This document shows, in pieces, positions 55,368 through 64,000 of a DNA stretch of 64,000 nucleotides. Position numbers and translations under genes: made by a program. Positions within the stretch are counted from its first letter, which is position 1. Each line of letters begins with the position of its first letter. This DNA is from Azorinus chamasolen (Eukaryota; Mollusca; Bivalvia; Cardiida; Solecurtidae): NCBI GenBank assembly GCA_963576725.1, contig OY755240.1, positions 16,718,440-16,782,439 on the forward strand, read 5' to 3'. The notes beneath the pieces were generated by a model. The model made no database searches, had not been told where the DNA came from, and worked only from the letters and a program-made list of their open reading frames with translations.

Positions 55368-56384
55368 GGTATCGCTCTACCGCAAGACGAAAGCTGGACT
55401 GCTTTTAACAATAGTTATGACCTTGAAGCGTATGAACGTATATGTAAAGAATTTAATGTAGATCCTAACGCGGACTGGCGACAAAAGTTATATCCAAATG
55501 GCGATGGTCTCGGAGATGTATATACTAGCGGTCATATAGCCTGGACACGAACAGATTTTAGGCACGATAATTCGGGTCAACATACTGCAGATAATAAAGT
55601 GGCGGTTCTCGATTTAAATAAGATGACATTCGGACCCGAAGTACCGGAAGATCGACATTGCGGCGTTACATCGTGTCATTATGACCCACCTAAGAAAGTT
55701 CACATTGATTATCTTCAACAAGATGATGGCGTTAAAGACGCTTGGACTACATTTGTTCTCGATACATCAAAGGGTTTTACGCAAGCGGGCGTTCAGCGTA
55801 TAAACGAATCCATAAGAACATATTGCTGGGCTATCTTAGGTTCTCAGTCTCAAACGAGAACGAACATACTCGGAACGGGAACCGCTTTTGACGCTCAAAA
55901 ACAATTCCTCGCAAATGTTGAGGATGCTATCAATAGCCCCCTCGATTTGCCAAGTCAAATTACGAGATATCAAAACACATTTAAATATGCTAGAAGTAAA
56001 GTTGATTTTGTATATGGAATAGACTTGTATATGTCTCCGAGTAATATGGAATTACGGATAGGAACAATTCAAGATTATAATAAGGAAATCGTTGTCGCAA
56101 CGGAAAAACAAGAACTCGGTTTAAATAATGAAGTTAATATTAAACCTATTCCGCCGAGACAAAATGTAGAATTGAAAGGAACAACTACTAAACAAACCAA
56201 CAGAGTAGAACCAAAGCTCGAGGTTAAAAGCGAAACGCCAAAGCTCGAGGTTAAAAGCGAAACGCCAAAGCTCGAGGTCGAAGCGGAACCAAAGCATCAT
56301 GTTTCTGAACACGAAGATAATAAAACGGCAATAATAGTAGGAAGTATAGCGGTAATTCTTACGTTTTTATTTATTTATCGTTGA
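55368..56384 (+). CDS. Membrane-anchored virion-like protein, C-terminal part
   Basis: 338 codons plus stop, in phase with 53496-53870; the native protein would be about 463 residues. The apparent ATG at 55344 lies in the transposon end. Conserved-looking stretches: YERICKEFNVDPNADWRQKL, YTSGHIAWTRTDFRHDNSG and FDAQKQFLANVEDAINSPLD. Near the C-terminus are three nearly identical 9-10-residue repeats (PKLEVKSET), then a basic/histidine linker and a single membrane helix IIVGSIAVILTFLFIYR at the very end. Possible tail-anchored virion or membrane protein; function unknown. Its end overlaps the convergent gene at 56371 by 14 bp. Confidence 0.65.
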   Translation, partial: GIALPQDESWTAFNNSYDLEAYERICKEFNVDPNADWRQKLYPNGDGLGDVYTSGHIAWTRTDFRHDNSGQHTADNKVAVLDLNKMTFGPEVPEDRHCGVTSCHYDPPKKVHIDYLQQDDGVKDAWTTFVLDTSKGFTQAGVQRINESIRTYCWAILGSQSQTRTNILGTGTAFDAQKQFLANVEDAINSPLDLPSQITRYQNTFKYARSKVDFVYGIDLYMSPSNMELRIGTIQDYNKEIVVATEKQELGLNNEVNIKPIPPRQNVELKGTTTKQTNRVEPKLEVKSETPKLEVKSETPKLEVEAEPKHHVSEHEDNKTAIIVGSIAVILTFLFIYR

Positions 56385-56839
56385 GATACTCTTTTGCCGC
56401 TGTAAATAATAATCCGATAACTAAAACTAATAAAACCCAGAGATTATTAGCGAGCCAATCAAACGATTTTACCCGTTGCGGATAACAACCACGATACGAT
56501 AGCCCCTATTATACCCGGTAATGCCGCTGCCGCTTTACCGGCTAATTTAGCGAGTAATTTTCCGATATTAGATAATTGCTTTTTTATCCAATCTTTCACG
56601 CCATCGCCTTTTGGCGGGGGTTTTTGAGTTGTAGACCAAGTACCAGGAATAATAGTTTCGACGATTAAACCTATAACCATACCGAAGGCCGTTAAAACGC
56701 TAGCAATCGTAATTCCTTGTTCCCTGAATAAAGTTTTTATTCTTTCGGCTAATGTCGTGTCTTCTCTTAATACTTTATGTATAGTTTCTTTTATTCTATT
56801 TAATTGACTTCTTAATATTTCTTTATTAATATTAATCAC
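56371..56839 (-). pseudogene. Hydrophobic C-terminal part of the coiled-coil Polinton protein
   Basis: From M56839 the frame gives a basic coiled-coil tail (LRSQLNRIKETIHKVLRED), a membrane helix (ITIASVLTAFGMVIGLIVET), a proline-rich hinge (TQKPPPKGDGVKDWIKK) and an alanine-rich amphipathic helix (KLLAKLAGKAAAALPGIIGA). A stop near 56459 is a frameshift: the next frame carries on with DWLANNLWVLLVLVIGLLFT and stops at 56373-56371. The same frame is open upstream of 56839 to about 56995, so this is the end of the protein that starts at 57548. Membrane-active virion protein (adenovirus pVI-like role) is a hypothesis. Confidence 0.55.
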
Positions 56840-56978
56840 TTCCAGTCTTGAATTTCTCTCTGATTCTAATTTTATTATTCTATCTTTAATTATTTTTTTT
56901 TGATTTTCATCATCGGTTTGTTCTAATTTTTCTTTTTCTTTTGCTATTTCTTTATTTGTTTCATTCAGTTTTGCTAAT

Positions 56979-57548
56979 TCATTTGCTATCTGTTTGTGTT
57001 TCTTTAGGTGAAGTTTCTATTTCTTCGACTACTTCTTTCAAAGCAGTTTCTGATCTATTTGTTGTTGTTAATAAATTTTGGACATCTTGTTCCGAAGTTA
57101 TATTTTCTAGGGGTATTTCTTCTCCCGCATTATTAATTTCATCTCTTGTATTTTGTAAAGCTGCAGCAGCTTTGGCAGATAGTTGTTGTGTACTGTTATA
57201 ATCTGGTAAATTTAATAAATCTCTAACTGCGCCCGTTCCACCCGCACCAATTTTACCCGCCAAAGTATTCAAAGCGATAAAACCTCCTCTTTTGGATGTG
57301 ATTTGAATGTCTCTGACTCCAACCTTTAAAAATAACGTTTTATTATCTGGACCAAGTTCAAAGTTTGTAACATCTATATATGTTGAGTCTAGCCCATACT
57401 TTTCTTTTATCATCTTATAATATTCTTTAACTATTGATTGTTTATGTTGTACTATTAATTGCGTTCTTGTATCTACATCAACATTCTCAAGATGATCACT
57501 TTGGTTTTGCATCATTCTGCTAAATTCATCATGGTGGTGGATTTTCAT
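56979..57548 (-). CDS. N-terminal part of the coiled-coil Polinton protein
   Basis: 189 codons from ATG 57548, then a stop at 56981-56979 caused by a shift near 56990-57005; the neighbouring frame continues with KLNETNKEIAKEKEKLEQ and DRIIKLESERNSRLEV into the hydrophobic part at 56371-56839. N-terminal mixed alpha/beta domain (YYKMIKEKYGLDSTYIDV, KTLFLKVGVRDIQITSKRGG, LAGKIGAGGTGAVRDLL), then an acidic helix-rich region. The full product would be near 390 residues. I recall proteins of this layout in other invertebrate Polinton-like elements; the function is unknown. Confidence 0.6.
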   Translation of the reverse strand: MKIHHHDEFSRMMQNQSDHLENVDVDTRTQLIVQHKQSIVKEYYKMIKEKYGLDSTYIDVTNFELGPDNKTLFLKVGVRDIQITSKRGGFIALNTLAGKIGAGGTGAVRDLLNLPDYNSTQQLSAKAAAALQNTRDEINNAGEEIPLENITSEQDVQNLLTTTNRSETALKEVVEEIETSPKETQTDSK

Positions 57549-57575
57549 ATCTATAATTATTATAAACTGTATAAA

Positions 57576-58171
57576 TTATGCTGTTTTTAAACTGTTTTGT
57601 ATAGTATTCATCGCTTCTTCCCTTCCACGATTTTCTTTTTCTTCCTCAGTTATTCCTGAACCGTCTAATTTTTTATTGATCTGATTTCTTCTTTAAGTTT
57701 AGAATATTTTTCCATTTCATTTAAAACCAATTGAAACTCTTCCGAACTTATGTCTCCATCTTGTAGAGCTTTAGATATAATATCCTTAATACTATTTAGT
57801 TCACTTTCCGCTACTGATAGAACATTACAATGTTTTTGCGTTTTTGCCATTAATTTACGTCTTATTATTTTAACGCACATACCCACTCCTCCGCATACTA
57901 CAGCCGCGATTTGTATCGGTAACAGAACGGGAATAGCTACTCCGATTCCAGCTAAAATAATACTAGCTGATATTAGACTGGTGTCAACTCCGTGAGTAAT
58001 ATTTATTCCTCGTTTACATATTTTTCGTAATGATTTTCTTATATCTCTTTCATTAATTAATGTTCTCTCAATCTCCGATATTTTATGTAATCTATAATTA
58101 TATTCCGGAGGGGCTGGAGGTTCGTTAGGGGGTAATTCCGGATATATCGAAGGAGCCGTCGGTTGCTTCAT
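57576..58171 (-). CDS. Proline-rich, two-helix membrane protein of the Polinton (C-terminal frameshift)
   Basis: Start ATG 58171-58169 in the context TTACCTTAAAA-ATG, the same as the capsid gene. The first frame gives 168 codons and stops at 57665. One shift near 57680 leads to a short tail (GSGITEEEKENRGREAM) ending at 57578-57576. Order: proline-rich N-terminus (PSIYPELPPNEPPAPP), a basic helix (HKISEIERTLINERDIRKSL), two hydrophobic segments (SLISASIILAGIGVAI and LLPIQIAAVVCGGVGM), then a long charged helix (SKALQDGDISSEEFQLVLNE). Widespread in Polinton-like loci of cnidarians, insects and molluscs as I remember it. Function unknown; a virion membrane component is possible. Confidence 0.65.
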
Positions 58172-58227
58172 TTTTAAGGTAATTTTTTTAGTCAATCGGG
58201 GGCACATAGGACATAGGAGCGTTCTGT

Positions 58228-58755
58228 TTTTACTTTCACGTTCGGTGTCCCTTTTTATTTTCGTACCCGCGAAAGATTCTCTCTGTCCCTCATTAGATTT
58301 TTTTTTTTAATTTTCGCTGTCCCTCCTTTTTTCCGGATGTAAGCTTTTTTTTTAAAATAAAGTAGATTGAGATAGGTTAAAATACAATTTGGTTAGCTTT
58401 TACGGACAAAGTAGAAATCTTCAATTTTGGAATAGGGTGTATATTTTTTTTTTTTTACTCCCTCCTACCCACGAAAGATTCTCTGTGTCCCTCATTAGAT
58501 TTTTTTTTACATTTTCACTGTCCCTCCTTTTTTACGGATGTAAGCTTTTTTCAAAATAAAGTAGATTGAAATAGGTTAAATTAGATTTTGGTTAGCTTTT
58601 ACGGACAAACTGGAAATCTTCAATTTTGGGATAAGAGTAAAAATATATATTTTTTTACTTCCTTCCCTATATATATATATAGGTGATGGGGAGCGAAGCG
58701 TGTTCTGGAACGCGAGCGGAGCGAGTGGTCCAGAACCCCCATCACCTATATATAT
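58228..58755 (-). repeat. Polinton right terminal inverted repeat
   Basis: Inverted partner of 44161-44690: two units with TCCCTCCTTTTTTACGGATG and AATCTTCAATTTTGG, then the terminal palindrome CCTATATATATATAGGTGATG, GGGGAGCGAAGCGTGTTCTGG and CCCCCATCACCTATATATA. The two palindromic ends are nearly identical, so the element is not very old or its ends were homogenised. Confidence 0.8.
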
Positions 58756-58761
58756 AGCTGA

Positions 58762-60829
58762 GATCTATTGTCTTCGTTACGAAACGAGGGGTGTTAAATG
58801 TTTATAAAATCGAATCTATAAAATGAAGGCAATGAACATCCATGCAATATACTCGTTATATATTGCATAACAGATTATTCTGACGAGTGTCAAACCTCTT
58901 GAAACGTGGTCAGACACGGTATTTTGGTTTGATAAGCACCTTTTTGCATAGCCCACAGTCCCATTTTATACAATCAATCTGTGTAATCAACCATTTCGTG
59001 AAATGACTGGAAATTTCAGTCAATTCGTGAAATGACTGTTTCACTTAGTCATTTCATGAAATGCCTAAAAATTCCAGTCATTTCGTGAAATGACTGAAAT
59101 TGAGAGGTCATTATTACACAGATTGACTAGAGATCATTAACGGGATTCAGGCAATGTGTGAAATGACTTTAATGTAACTAAATCAACATCAATTTTTCAT
59201 TCACATCATTATATATGTATATTTGTGTTTAATATTTATTAACTATTACTTAAAAACATTGCACATTTTTATTAATACTTATGAAACTTTAATTGTATTA
59301 AATTTAATATACATGCAATTTTACAATAGTGATATGTGTAGTTTTTAAGATACTGTTATTAACATAAATTGCTTAATTAGTCTTTGAATTCGTCTGAATT
59401 TAACGATGCCAAAGCGTGTTGAAAATCAAAATGTTCAAGCTTTCATTCTCCTTGCATCTGACATAAGCCTTTCTGACGTTGAAAGACACCGTTTTTGTCA
59501 GCGAAACACAATCTTTAACCTTTGACGACGTTTTCAGCAAACTGAAAGCGAAAACGACGCATTTTCCCTCAGACGACCAAAACATAGCGACCCTACATTA
59601 AAAGTTCCAGCATCCAGCTTGGGATATACAGTAATACTGTTTCAAATTGCCATCTCACAAACTCAAATCCAATACGAGCTAGGAGGTCGTATATATTGCA
59701 CACAATTAAAAGTTCTGAAGGGTGGTGATATAATCGAAATCGCCGTCTTTTAAATTTGCTTTCAGCTCGATGTCATTTTCGCAGACTCAAGCACAAAATA
59801 TTTTTTAACTATAAGTGTCGTGTCAATATGAGCTGTGATGCTGGCTAGGTGAATGTTGGTGATCTCAGAGGTGCTCTACTTCCAATATTTAAACGCCATT
59901 ACAAATGACGTTGTTCGACGTTATAATATGTTCGGTCAATGCGCTCTAGAATTATTGAAATTATTTGAAGGAGATGTGGAAATAGTCGGTGTTGAACGAG
60001 ATACAAATTTACAACATATTCCTGCAGATAACATCAAACGTTGAAGTTTGACCCCTACTACGTTTGACGCATCAACATTTCGTTTTGGTAAAGATGATGT
60101 AACAAAAGGAAAAGTGTAATAGCGGTCGATAAATTACCTAAATTTTGGTACCAAATCTTAAAAGTACCATAAAAATGTGGTCAAACTCAAGTGCATCGTA
60201 TCTTTTTTATGTCAGTATAGAAGAACATAAAGATATGTGGTCAGTGTTTGCGCATATAGCCTCATTCTGAAAATTGCATATCTGAGTATGCATACAACAT
60301 CAGATTTAATTTAACTATGACAACCTTCTACGAAAACACGCCTAAGTATTCTAGTGTAAATAAGGTAATATAGGGTATTAATAATAATTCGCAGCTAACT
60401 TACAGTAAAATCACGACTGGTCATACAGTGACATTTTATAGATAAGCAGCTAGTCGTACACCATACCAGTTTGTAGAAATCGCATTATGATGTGTTTTTC
60501 TGTTTATGTTTCATTAACAGACACGTCGGGTACATTAATATATTCTCGCTGCGGGTGACAATTAGAAGTGTGTCGGCAGAAATTAACTACAGGTGTCGCT
60601 GGAACAGTTTTAAATCACGCTTCAACGACGTGTCAGTAGGCGATGGCAGTGATCAGAAGCTTATTTCAGAGAGATCTTGCTTCAGATTCGGAAGATATTT
60701 GGTGAAGTGAAAGTAAATGATCTTGCTAGTGTACTGGGCCATAGCTTACTATTGTTTGTATACACAGGTCTAGTAAAATGAAGGTAAATCTTACCCGCTT
60801 CGCAGGAGTGTTGCTTACTCAGTGACATT
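58762..60829. other. Noncoding flank with one fold-back MITE
   Basis: At about 58974-59130 a fold-back element starts TCAATCTGTGTAAT and ends ATTACACAGATTGA, with four TTTCGTGAAATGACTG-type units inside. The remainder is AT-rich; ORFs of 60-70 codons have no recognisable content. Confidence 0.5.
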
Positions 60830-61271
60830 TTGTCACTTCGCTGATCTCAGCTTCCGGAAGGGATACACTGGAGTTTACATACTGTGGTCTTATGTGACCG
60901 AAATATTTACTCCCAACGCGTTTTCCTATTTATTGAGACCGGGGAAAGCGACCAGCCTGTGTTACCCGACTAACGACCGTAAATCGCCGCTCCCGAAATC
61001 CGAATCCGCTAATTAATGTGCCTGTTTATAGCGACTCTGTAAGTAATTGCGGGTCATTATCGTGTTTTAACTCTTGTCTGGAGACGATTTATTTAATCTT
61101 ACCTCCAATGATCTTGGAACAAATTACGCCATACCACAACTGTTACTATTAATCAAAACAATTAAAATCCATTTTTTCACTTTCCTAATCCTTATGTTGT
61201 TGACAAACACAAAAAGAATAATCTGGTCACAGGTTTTGAAATATTGGCCAAATTTGCCTTACTTCCTGTAA
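60830..61271. other. Noncoding; inverted relative of 43626-43715
   Basis: GATCTCAGCTTCCGGAAGG, CTGGAGTTTACATACTGTG and, further on, GCGACTCTGTAAGTAATTGC resemble the complement of text at 43626-43715, on the other side of the Polinton. An interspersed repeat is more likely than a target-related structure. Confidence 0.45.
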
Positions 61272-61464
61272 CCCTTTGCCTGTTACGAAAGTTTGCACAT
61301 GCTTCTTTATTAAAAGTTCACAAAGTCGCTTATATTTCTTGTAGAAATGTTGACTGAGTATCAAACATCTTGGATCCAGATCAGGCTCCGAGTTACTCGG
61401 CGTCTGATCTGGATCCAGTTTGTTTGCATACATGACATGACGCTCGCACCAAGCAGGTTAAGGG
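61272..61464. repeat. piggyBac-type hairpin MITE
   Basis: GTAACCCTTTGCCTG at the left (first T of TTAA mutated) and CAGGTTAAGGGTTAA at the right. The core GGATCCAGATCAGGCTCCGA, GTTACTCGGCG and GATCTGGATCCAGTTTGTTTGC matches the 25911-26115 family. Confidence 0.65.
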
Positions 61465-61469
61465 TTAAA

Positions 61470-62007
61470 CCTGACGAGAAACACCACACCTATTTGTAAA
61501 AGTACAAAAATGAGTCATGCAGGAAATACCACACACAGAACAAACACTCGCCCGAACAGCAACACATGGAAACAGCAAATGTACATGGGTAGAAAAAACA
61601 ACAAGAGACGCACAAAGACAAAACAAACATACAATAGGAGGAAGTCGGAAGTACCGCCTTGGAACGGCCAGTGACAAAAGTCACCGGGGGTTTAAACCGG
61701 TTTATGGGCGCCCAACCTCACCCTTATTCCATCCCCATCCTAAAAGACAAACAGTGTAAATAAACGTATCCCCTCTCCGACTAATCTACAACAACCTCGA
61801 CAGCAAATACAGTGGTAAAGTGCATGTATAACAAAAAAAACATTTAATTGAACATACTGTATCCACCTATCGCTAGTGTACTCAATGATTGAGCTGCAAA
61901 CAGAGTAACTGTAGAAAAGTAATAAAGGGTACGACAAAAATGAAATAGTACAGATATCCGACGTTCTCCTTCCATTTCTGGATTTAAGAGGTCGCCTTCA
62001 TAGAGTA
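61470..62007 (-). repeat. Retrotransposon 3' untranslated tail
   Basis: Lies directly downstream (minus strand) of the RT C-terminus at 62008-62376. It holds the family marks CACCGGGGGTTTAAACCGG, TGGAACGGCCAGTGACAAA, GCCCGAACAGCAACACATGG and CATGCAGGAAATACCACAC. It shows what the tail repeats at 32751, 39675, 45412 and 62995 are. Confidence 0.6.
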
Positions 62008-62376
62008 CTAAACCTTTCTTGTCGGCGTACATGCAAAGAGGCCAGCGTGATTGCCAACTGTAAATGGGTTCATAACCAAACATGCAGTATGTTGTAATAA
62101 TACAGGATCATATCCCTTTTTAATGAATTGTTTTATATATTTGATGAACAAAGTGAGAAAATGGGTATGTCCAATAATTCTACGAAGTTTGTAAATCACA
62201 TCACCATAAAATTCAGGATGTGAAATACCGTGTCGCAAAAGTACCTTGAGATTACATTTGTACTTGCCAATAAGCGAGATATTTCGATAGCAAAATTTAG
62301 AGAAAGTTTTTCTTAGTTTATGGTATCTATATCCTTGTTTAAGCAGTTTTTCAGTTAAAATGAGTGAAAAAAATCA
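62008..62376 (-). pseudogene. Reverse-transcriptase element, C-terminal remnant
   Basis: About 120 codons open from 62376 to the stop at 62010-62008, with no methionine start. Contains LTEKLLKQGYRYHKLRKTFS, LLRHGISHPEFYGDVIYKLR, IKKGYDPVLLQHTACLVMNP and FTVGNHAGLFACTP. I know this KQGYRYHKLRK...HPEFYGDxVYKxRK...TACLVxNP pattern as the end of RT-bearing proteins common in coral and mollusc genomes; the clade is not assigned. The RT core is absent. The tail repeat follows immediately. Confidence 0.55.
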
Positions 62377-62994
62377 AACAAGATTGGTTACACGTTTACA
62401 GATGTGTATGCGATGTTGGACGTGAATTAAACACACACACTTGTGTATTATTGATATGTCCACTGAAGTGAGGAATACATACGCAACACCGAATGTTAGT
62501 ATAGAATATTTGTCCAGTTCATTCTTTCTCTCTTTCTTTTGTGAAGTTTCTAATTTAACTTTAGGAAACCCATATGTATGGGTAAATTAAAACTGAACAG
62601 TACACACACTTTTTGCCGGTTTTCTCGGAACAAATTCGAATCTGAAAAAACCGGACACCTCTGAAAACCGGAGGGTCGATCTGTTCCTGAAGGGGTCCAA
62701 TTTTTACAGCTTTCACAGTATATAAAATTATCAAATATTAAATGTCCAAGGTTATTACTATTATTTAGAACAAGTAACATCTATTCCATTTATGTGTAGT
62801 TTATTCAAAAGACACATGCATAATTACGTTCACTTTTATAATATAGAACCACTGAAATGAAGTTATAAAATTGGAGAAAAAAACTGCATGACTGTCTTAT
62901 GTGACTACCTGCCTTATGTGACCCTCTTGGTTTTCTCCCACTGAAGGTCACATAAAATATGTTTGACTGTATATATAAAAATGTAAAAAGACTA
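62377..62994. other. Noncoding spacer
   Basis: No supported feature. A short palindromic piece GCCGGTTTTCTCGG / CCGGACACC near 62617-62660. Confidence 0.35.
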
Positions 62995-63335
62995 AATAAC
63001 GTTATGCTACTGACCGTGCCAAGGCGGTTCTCTCTTTGTCACCCTTACTTTTGTTTTTCTTGTGTATTTGTGCTTGTGTTTTGTTCATGTTTGTCTCTGG
63101 TACTCGTGTGTTTGTTGGTGTTTTCTGTGTTCTTCTCGTGTCTTTGCGTGTGTTTGGTTGTGTGTGTGTGTGATATGCTGTCTATTGATGTGTTGGTGGT
63201 GATTGTGTCTTGTATGTGACTTTCTACTGTATGTGTGTGTGTGAGTATAAATTGCTATGCTTTCTGTAGGTGTTTTGGTGATGGTGGCGTTTTGTGTGTG
63301 GCTTTTCCTGCTTGACTTTACCACTTTTTTATTAA
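62995..63335 (+). repeat. Retrotransposon 3' tail repeat, copy C
   Basis: CTGACCGTGCCAAGGCGG, a TG-rich stretch and CCTGCTTGACTTTACCACTTT. Opposite orientation to copies A and B. The 86-codon ORF at 62959 is low-complexity repeat. Confidence 0.6.
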
Positions 63336-64000
63336 AATGTTTAATTGATATCTTAATAATGCGCGAAGCGTTTCATCAGATCATTAGGCGCAGTTTAATG
63401 TATTATGACGTCATGACTTTGTTGACATGACGTGGACGTCCATACTTCCTGTAAGGGTTGTTACTCTATCAATTTTAAAGGTGGACAACTGTTTGAATTA
63501 GAAACTAATGGAATTCAGTGTTGGTTTAAATTTTTGTATTTTTTTTCATTTTCTAGCCTAGCTGAAACACTATCTGTCTTTAATTTAAAAAAAGGAACTA
63601 TTTCATATTGAAGGTTTTGATTCCGCATTTTTCTAAATGTTCGCTTAAAGGAATTTGTCTTGTTGGTGGGTCTCTAATTTGCTGTGAATGGACAGTTCGT
63701 CTTGTTCTTAATTTGTCACCAGTTTTACCTATATAAAATTCCCTGCATCCAGTGCATGTACGAACATATAAAACATTTCTTACATCACAAGACATTGGTC
63801 GATTTACATAAAATTTTGTTCCTTTATAATTGTAAGAATCACTTTCTCTAATATGTTGACATAACGAGCAATTTGACCTATTGCACTTTTTTACTCTACT
63901 AAGTACATGTATGTGTTTATTGTCCGTAAAATTTGCTATGGTAAGAAGTTTCTTTGCATTTGGAGCTTGTCGTTTACTTTTTATTATGTTACATTTATTT
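63336..64000 (-). mobile_element. Penelope-like element, 3' end (runs off the window)
   Basis: Minus-strand element entering from the right edge. The coding end carries a GIY-YIG endonuclease. The 3' part (63336-63597) includes GCGCGAAGCGTTTCATCAG and GACGTCATGACTTTGTTGAC, which resemble the end sequences of Penelope-like elements. Confidence 0.65.
63598..63999 (-). CDS. Penelope-like protein, GIY-YIG endonuclease domain (partial)
   Basis: Open from the window edge (63999) to TAG 63600-63598, about 133 codons, so only the C-terminus of the RT-endonuclease protein. A cysteine knuckle (KCNRSNCSLCQHI) is followed by NVLYVRTCTGCREFYIGKTG, the GIY-YIG core with YIGKT, then RTRRTVHSQQI and PLSEHLEKCG with the conserved glutamate region. 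The cysteine knuckle before GIY-YIG is typical of Penelope-like elements rather than of homing endonucleases. This domain cuts target DNA for priming. No break in the visible part; the MSC at 63795 is not the start. Confidence 0.75.
   Translation of the reverse strand, partial: NKCNIIKSKRQAPNAKKLLTIANFTDNKHIHVLSRVKKCNRSNCSLCQHIRESDSYNYKGTKFYVNRPMSCDVRNVLYVRTCTGCREFYIGKTGDKLRTRRTVHSQQIRDPPTRQIPLSEHLEKCGIKTFNMK

Larger units (their letters stand above)
44161..58755. mobile_element. Polinton/Maverick-type element, near complete
   Basis: 14,595 bp with inverted repeats of about 0.5 kb and a 6-bp AGCTGA at 44155-44160 and 58756-58761 (6 bp is the Polinton rule; one base of TA slippage makes the right edge uncertain by a base). 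It encodes a type B DNA polymerase with exonuclease and HNH-like motifs, a DDE integrase, a putative double jelly-roll capsid protein, a minor-capsid-like protein, fibre-like paralogues and membrane proteins. Neither an adenain-type protease nor a Walker-motif ATPase could be found. Two secondary insertions (45412-46005 and 53871-55365) and many small lesions show that this copy cannot be autonomous now. Viral relatives are the adintoviruses. Confidence 0.85.

Noticed and set aside
59853..60044. 63-codon ORF near the Polinton as an extra element gene
   Set aside because: Outside the terminal repeats, no matching motif, and of chance length.
43626..60895. Inverted similarity on both sides of the Polinton as an outer repeat of the element
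   Set aside because: The element ends and target duplication lie well inside at 44161 and 58755; the outer similarity is short and better explained by an interspersed repeat.

Overview
The window looks like nuclear DNA of an invertebrate, most likely a bivalve mollusc. The DNA is AT-rich and almost gene-free. It is packed with the repeat classes I associate with bivalve genomes: tandem blocks ending in GACGGACGG-type runs, GGTCAAGGTCA-type arrays, TTAA-flanked hairpin MITEs and pogo-like MITEs. It also carries an R2-like LINE, a Penelope-like end and a large Polinton/Maverick. No database was searched, so the species is not claimed.

Layout. 1-9.9 kb: two copies of one nonautonomous element with arrays of CCCCATAGG-type repeats at both ends, in opposite orientation. 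The left copy has taken in an R2-like LINE (ORF 2282-5563). The right copy contains a second element (7782-8906) with an 8-bp target duplication. 10-12.5 kb: a satellite-like array and a decayed LINE fragment. 12.6-17.3 kb: three tandem-repeat blocks. 18.2-23.5 kb: the only convincing host gene part, two exons of a small multi-pass membrane protein. Their 4.9-kb intron is built largely of degenerate copies of its own donor and acceptor ends plus MITEs. 24-44 kb: MITEs, tandem arrays, tRNA-like elements, a possible Helitron and an 0.8-kb duplicated segment.

44161-58755 is a near-complete Polinton-type element (14.6 kb, about 0.5-kb terminal inverted repeats, 6-bp target duplication AGCTGA). 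The plus strand carries a small zinc-motif protein and a long protein-primed-type DNA polymerase B with exonuclease and HNH-like motifs. The minus strand carries a compact virion-like cluster: a proline-rich membrane protein, a coiled-coil/hydrophobic protein, a minor-capsid-like protein, two fibre-like paralogues, a putative double jelly-roll capsid protein, a small ORF and a DDE integrase. A further plus-strand gene with a C-terminal membrane anchor lies inside that cluster. Genes overlap by ATGA or are spaced by a few bases, and several starts share a CCTTAAAA-ATG context. I see no adenain-like protease and no packaging ATPase. The copy is broken: a retrotransposon 3' tail is inserted in the polymerase, a 1.5-kb pogo-like element is inserted in the membrane-anchored gene, and there are several frameshifts (mostly in homopolymers), two in-frame stops and one lost start codon.

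58.8-64 kb: a fold-back MITE, a TTAA MITE, the 3' end of an RT-bearing element whose tail explains a repeat family found five times in the window, and at the right edge the GIY-YIG end of a Penelope-like element.
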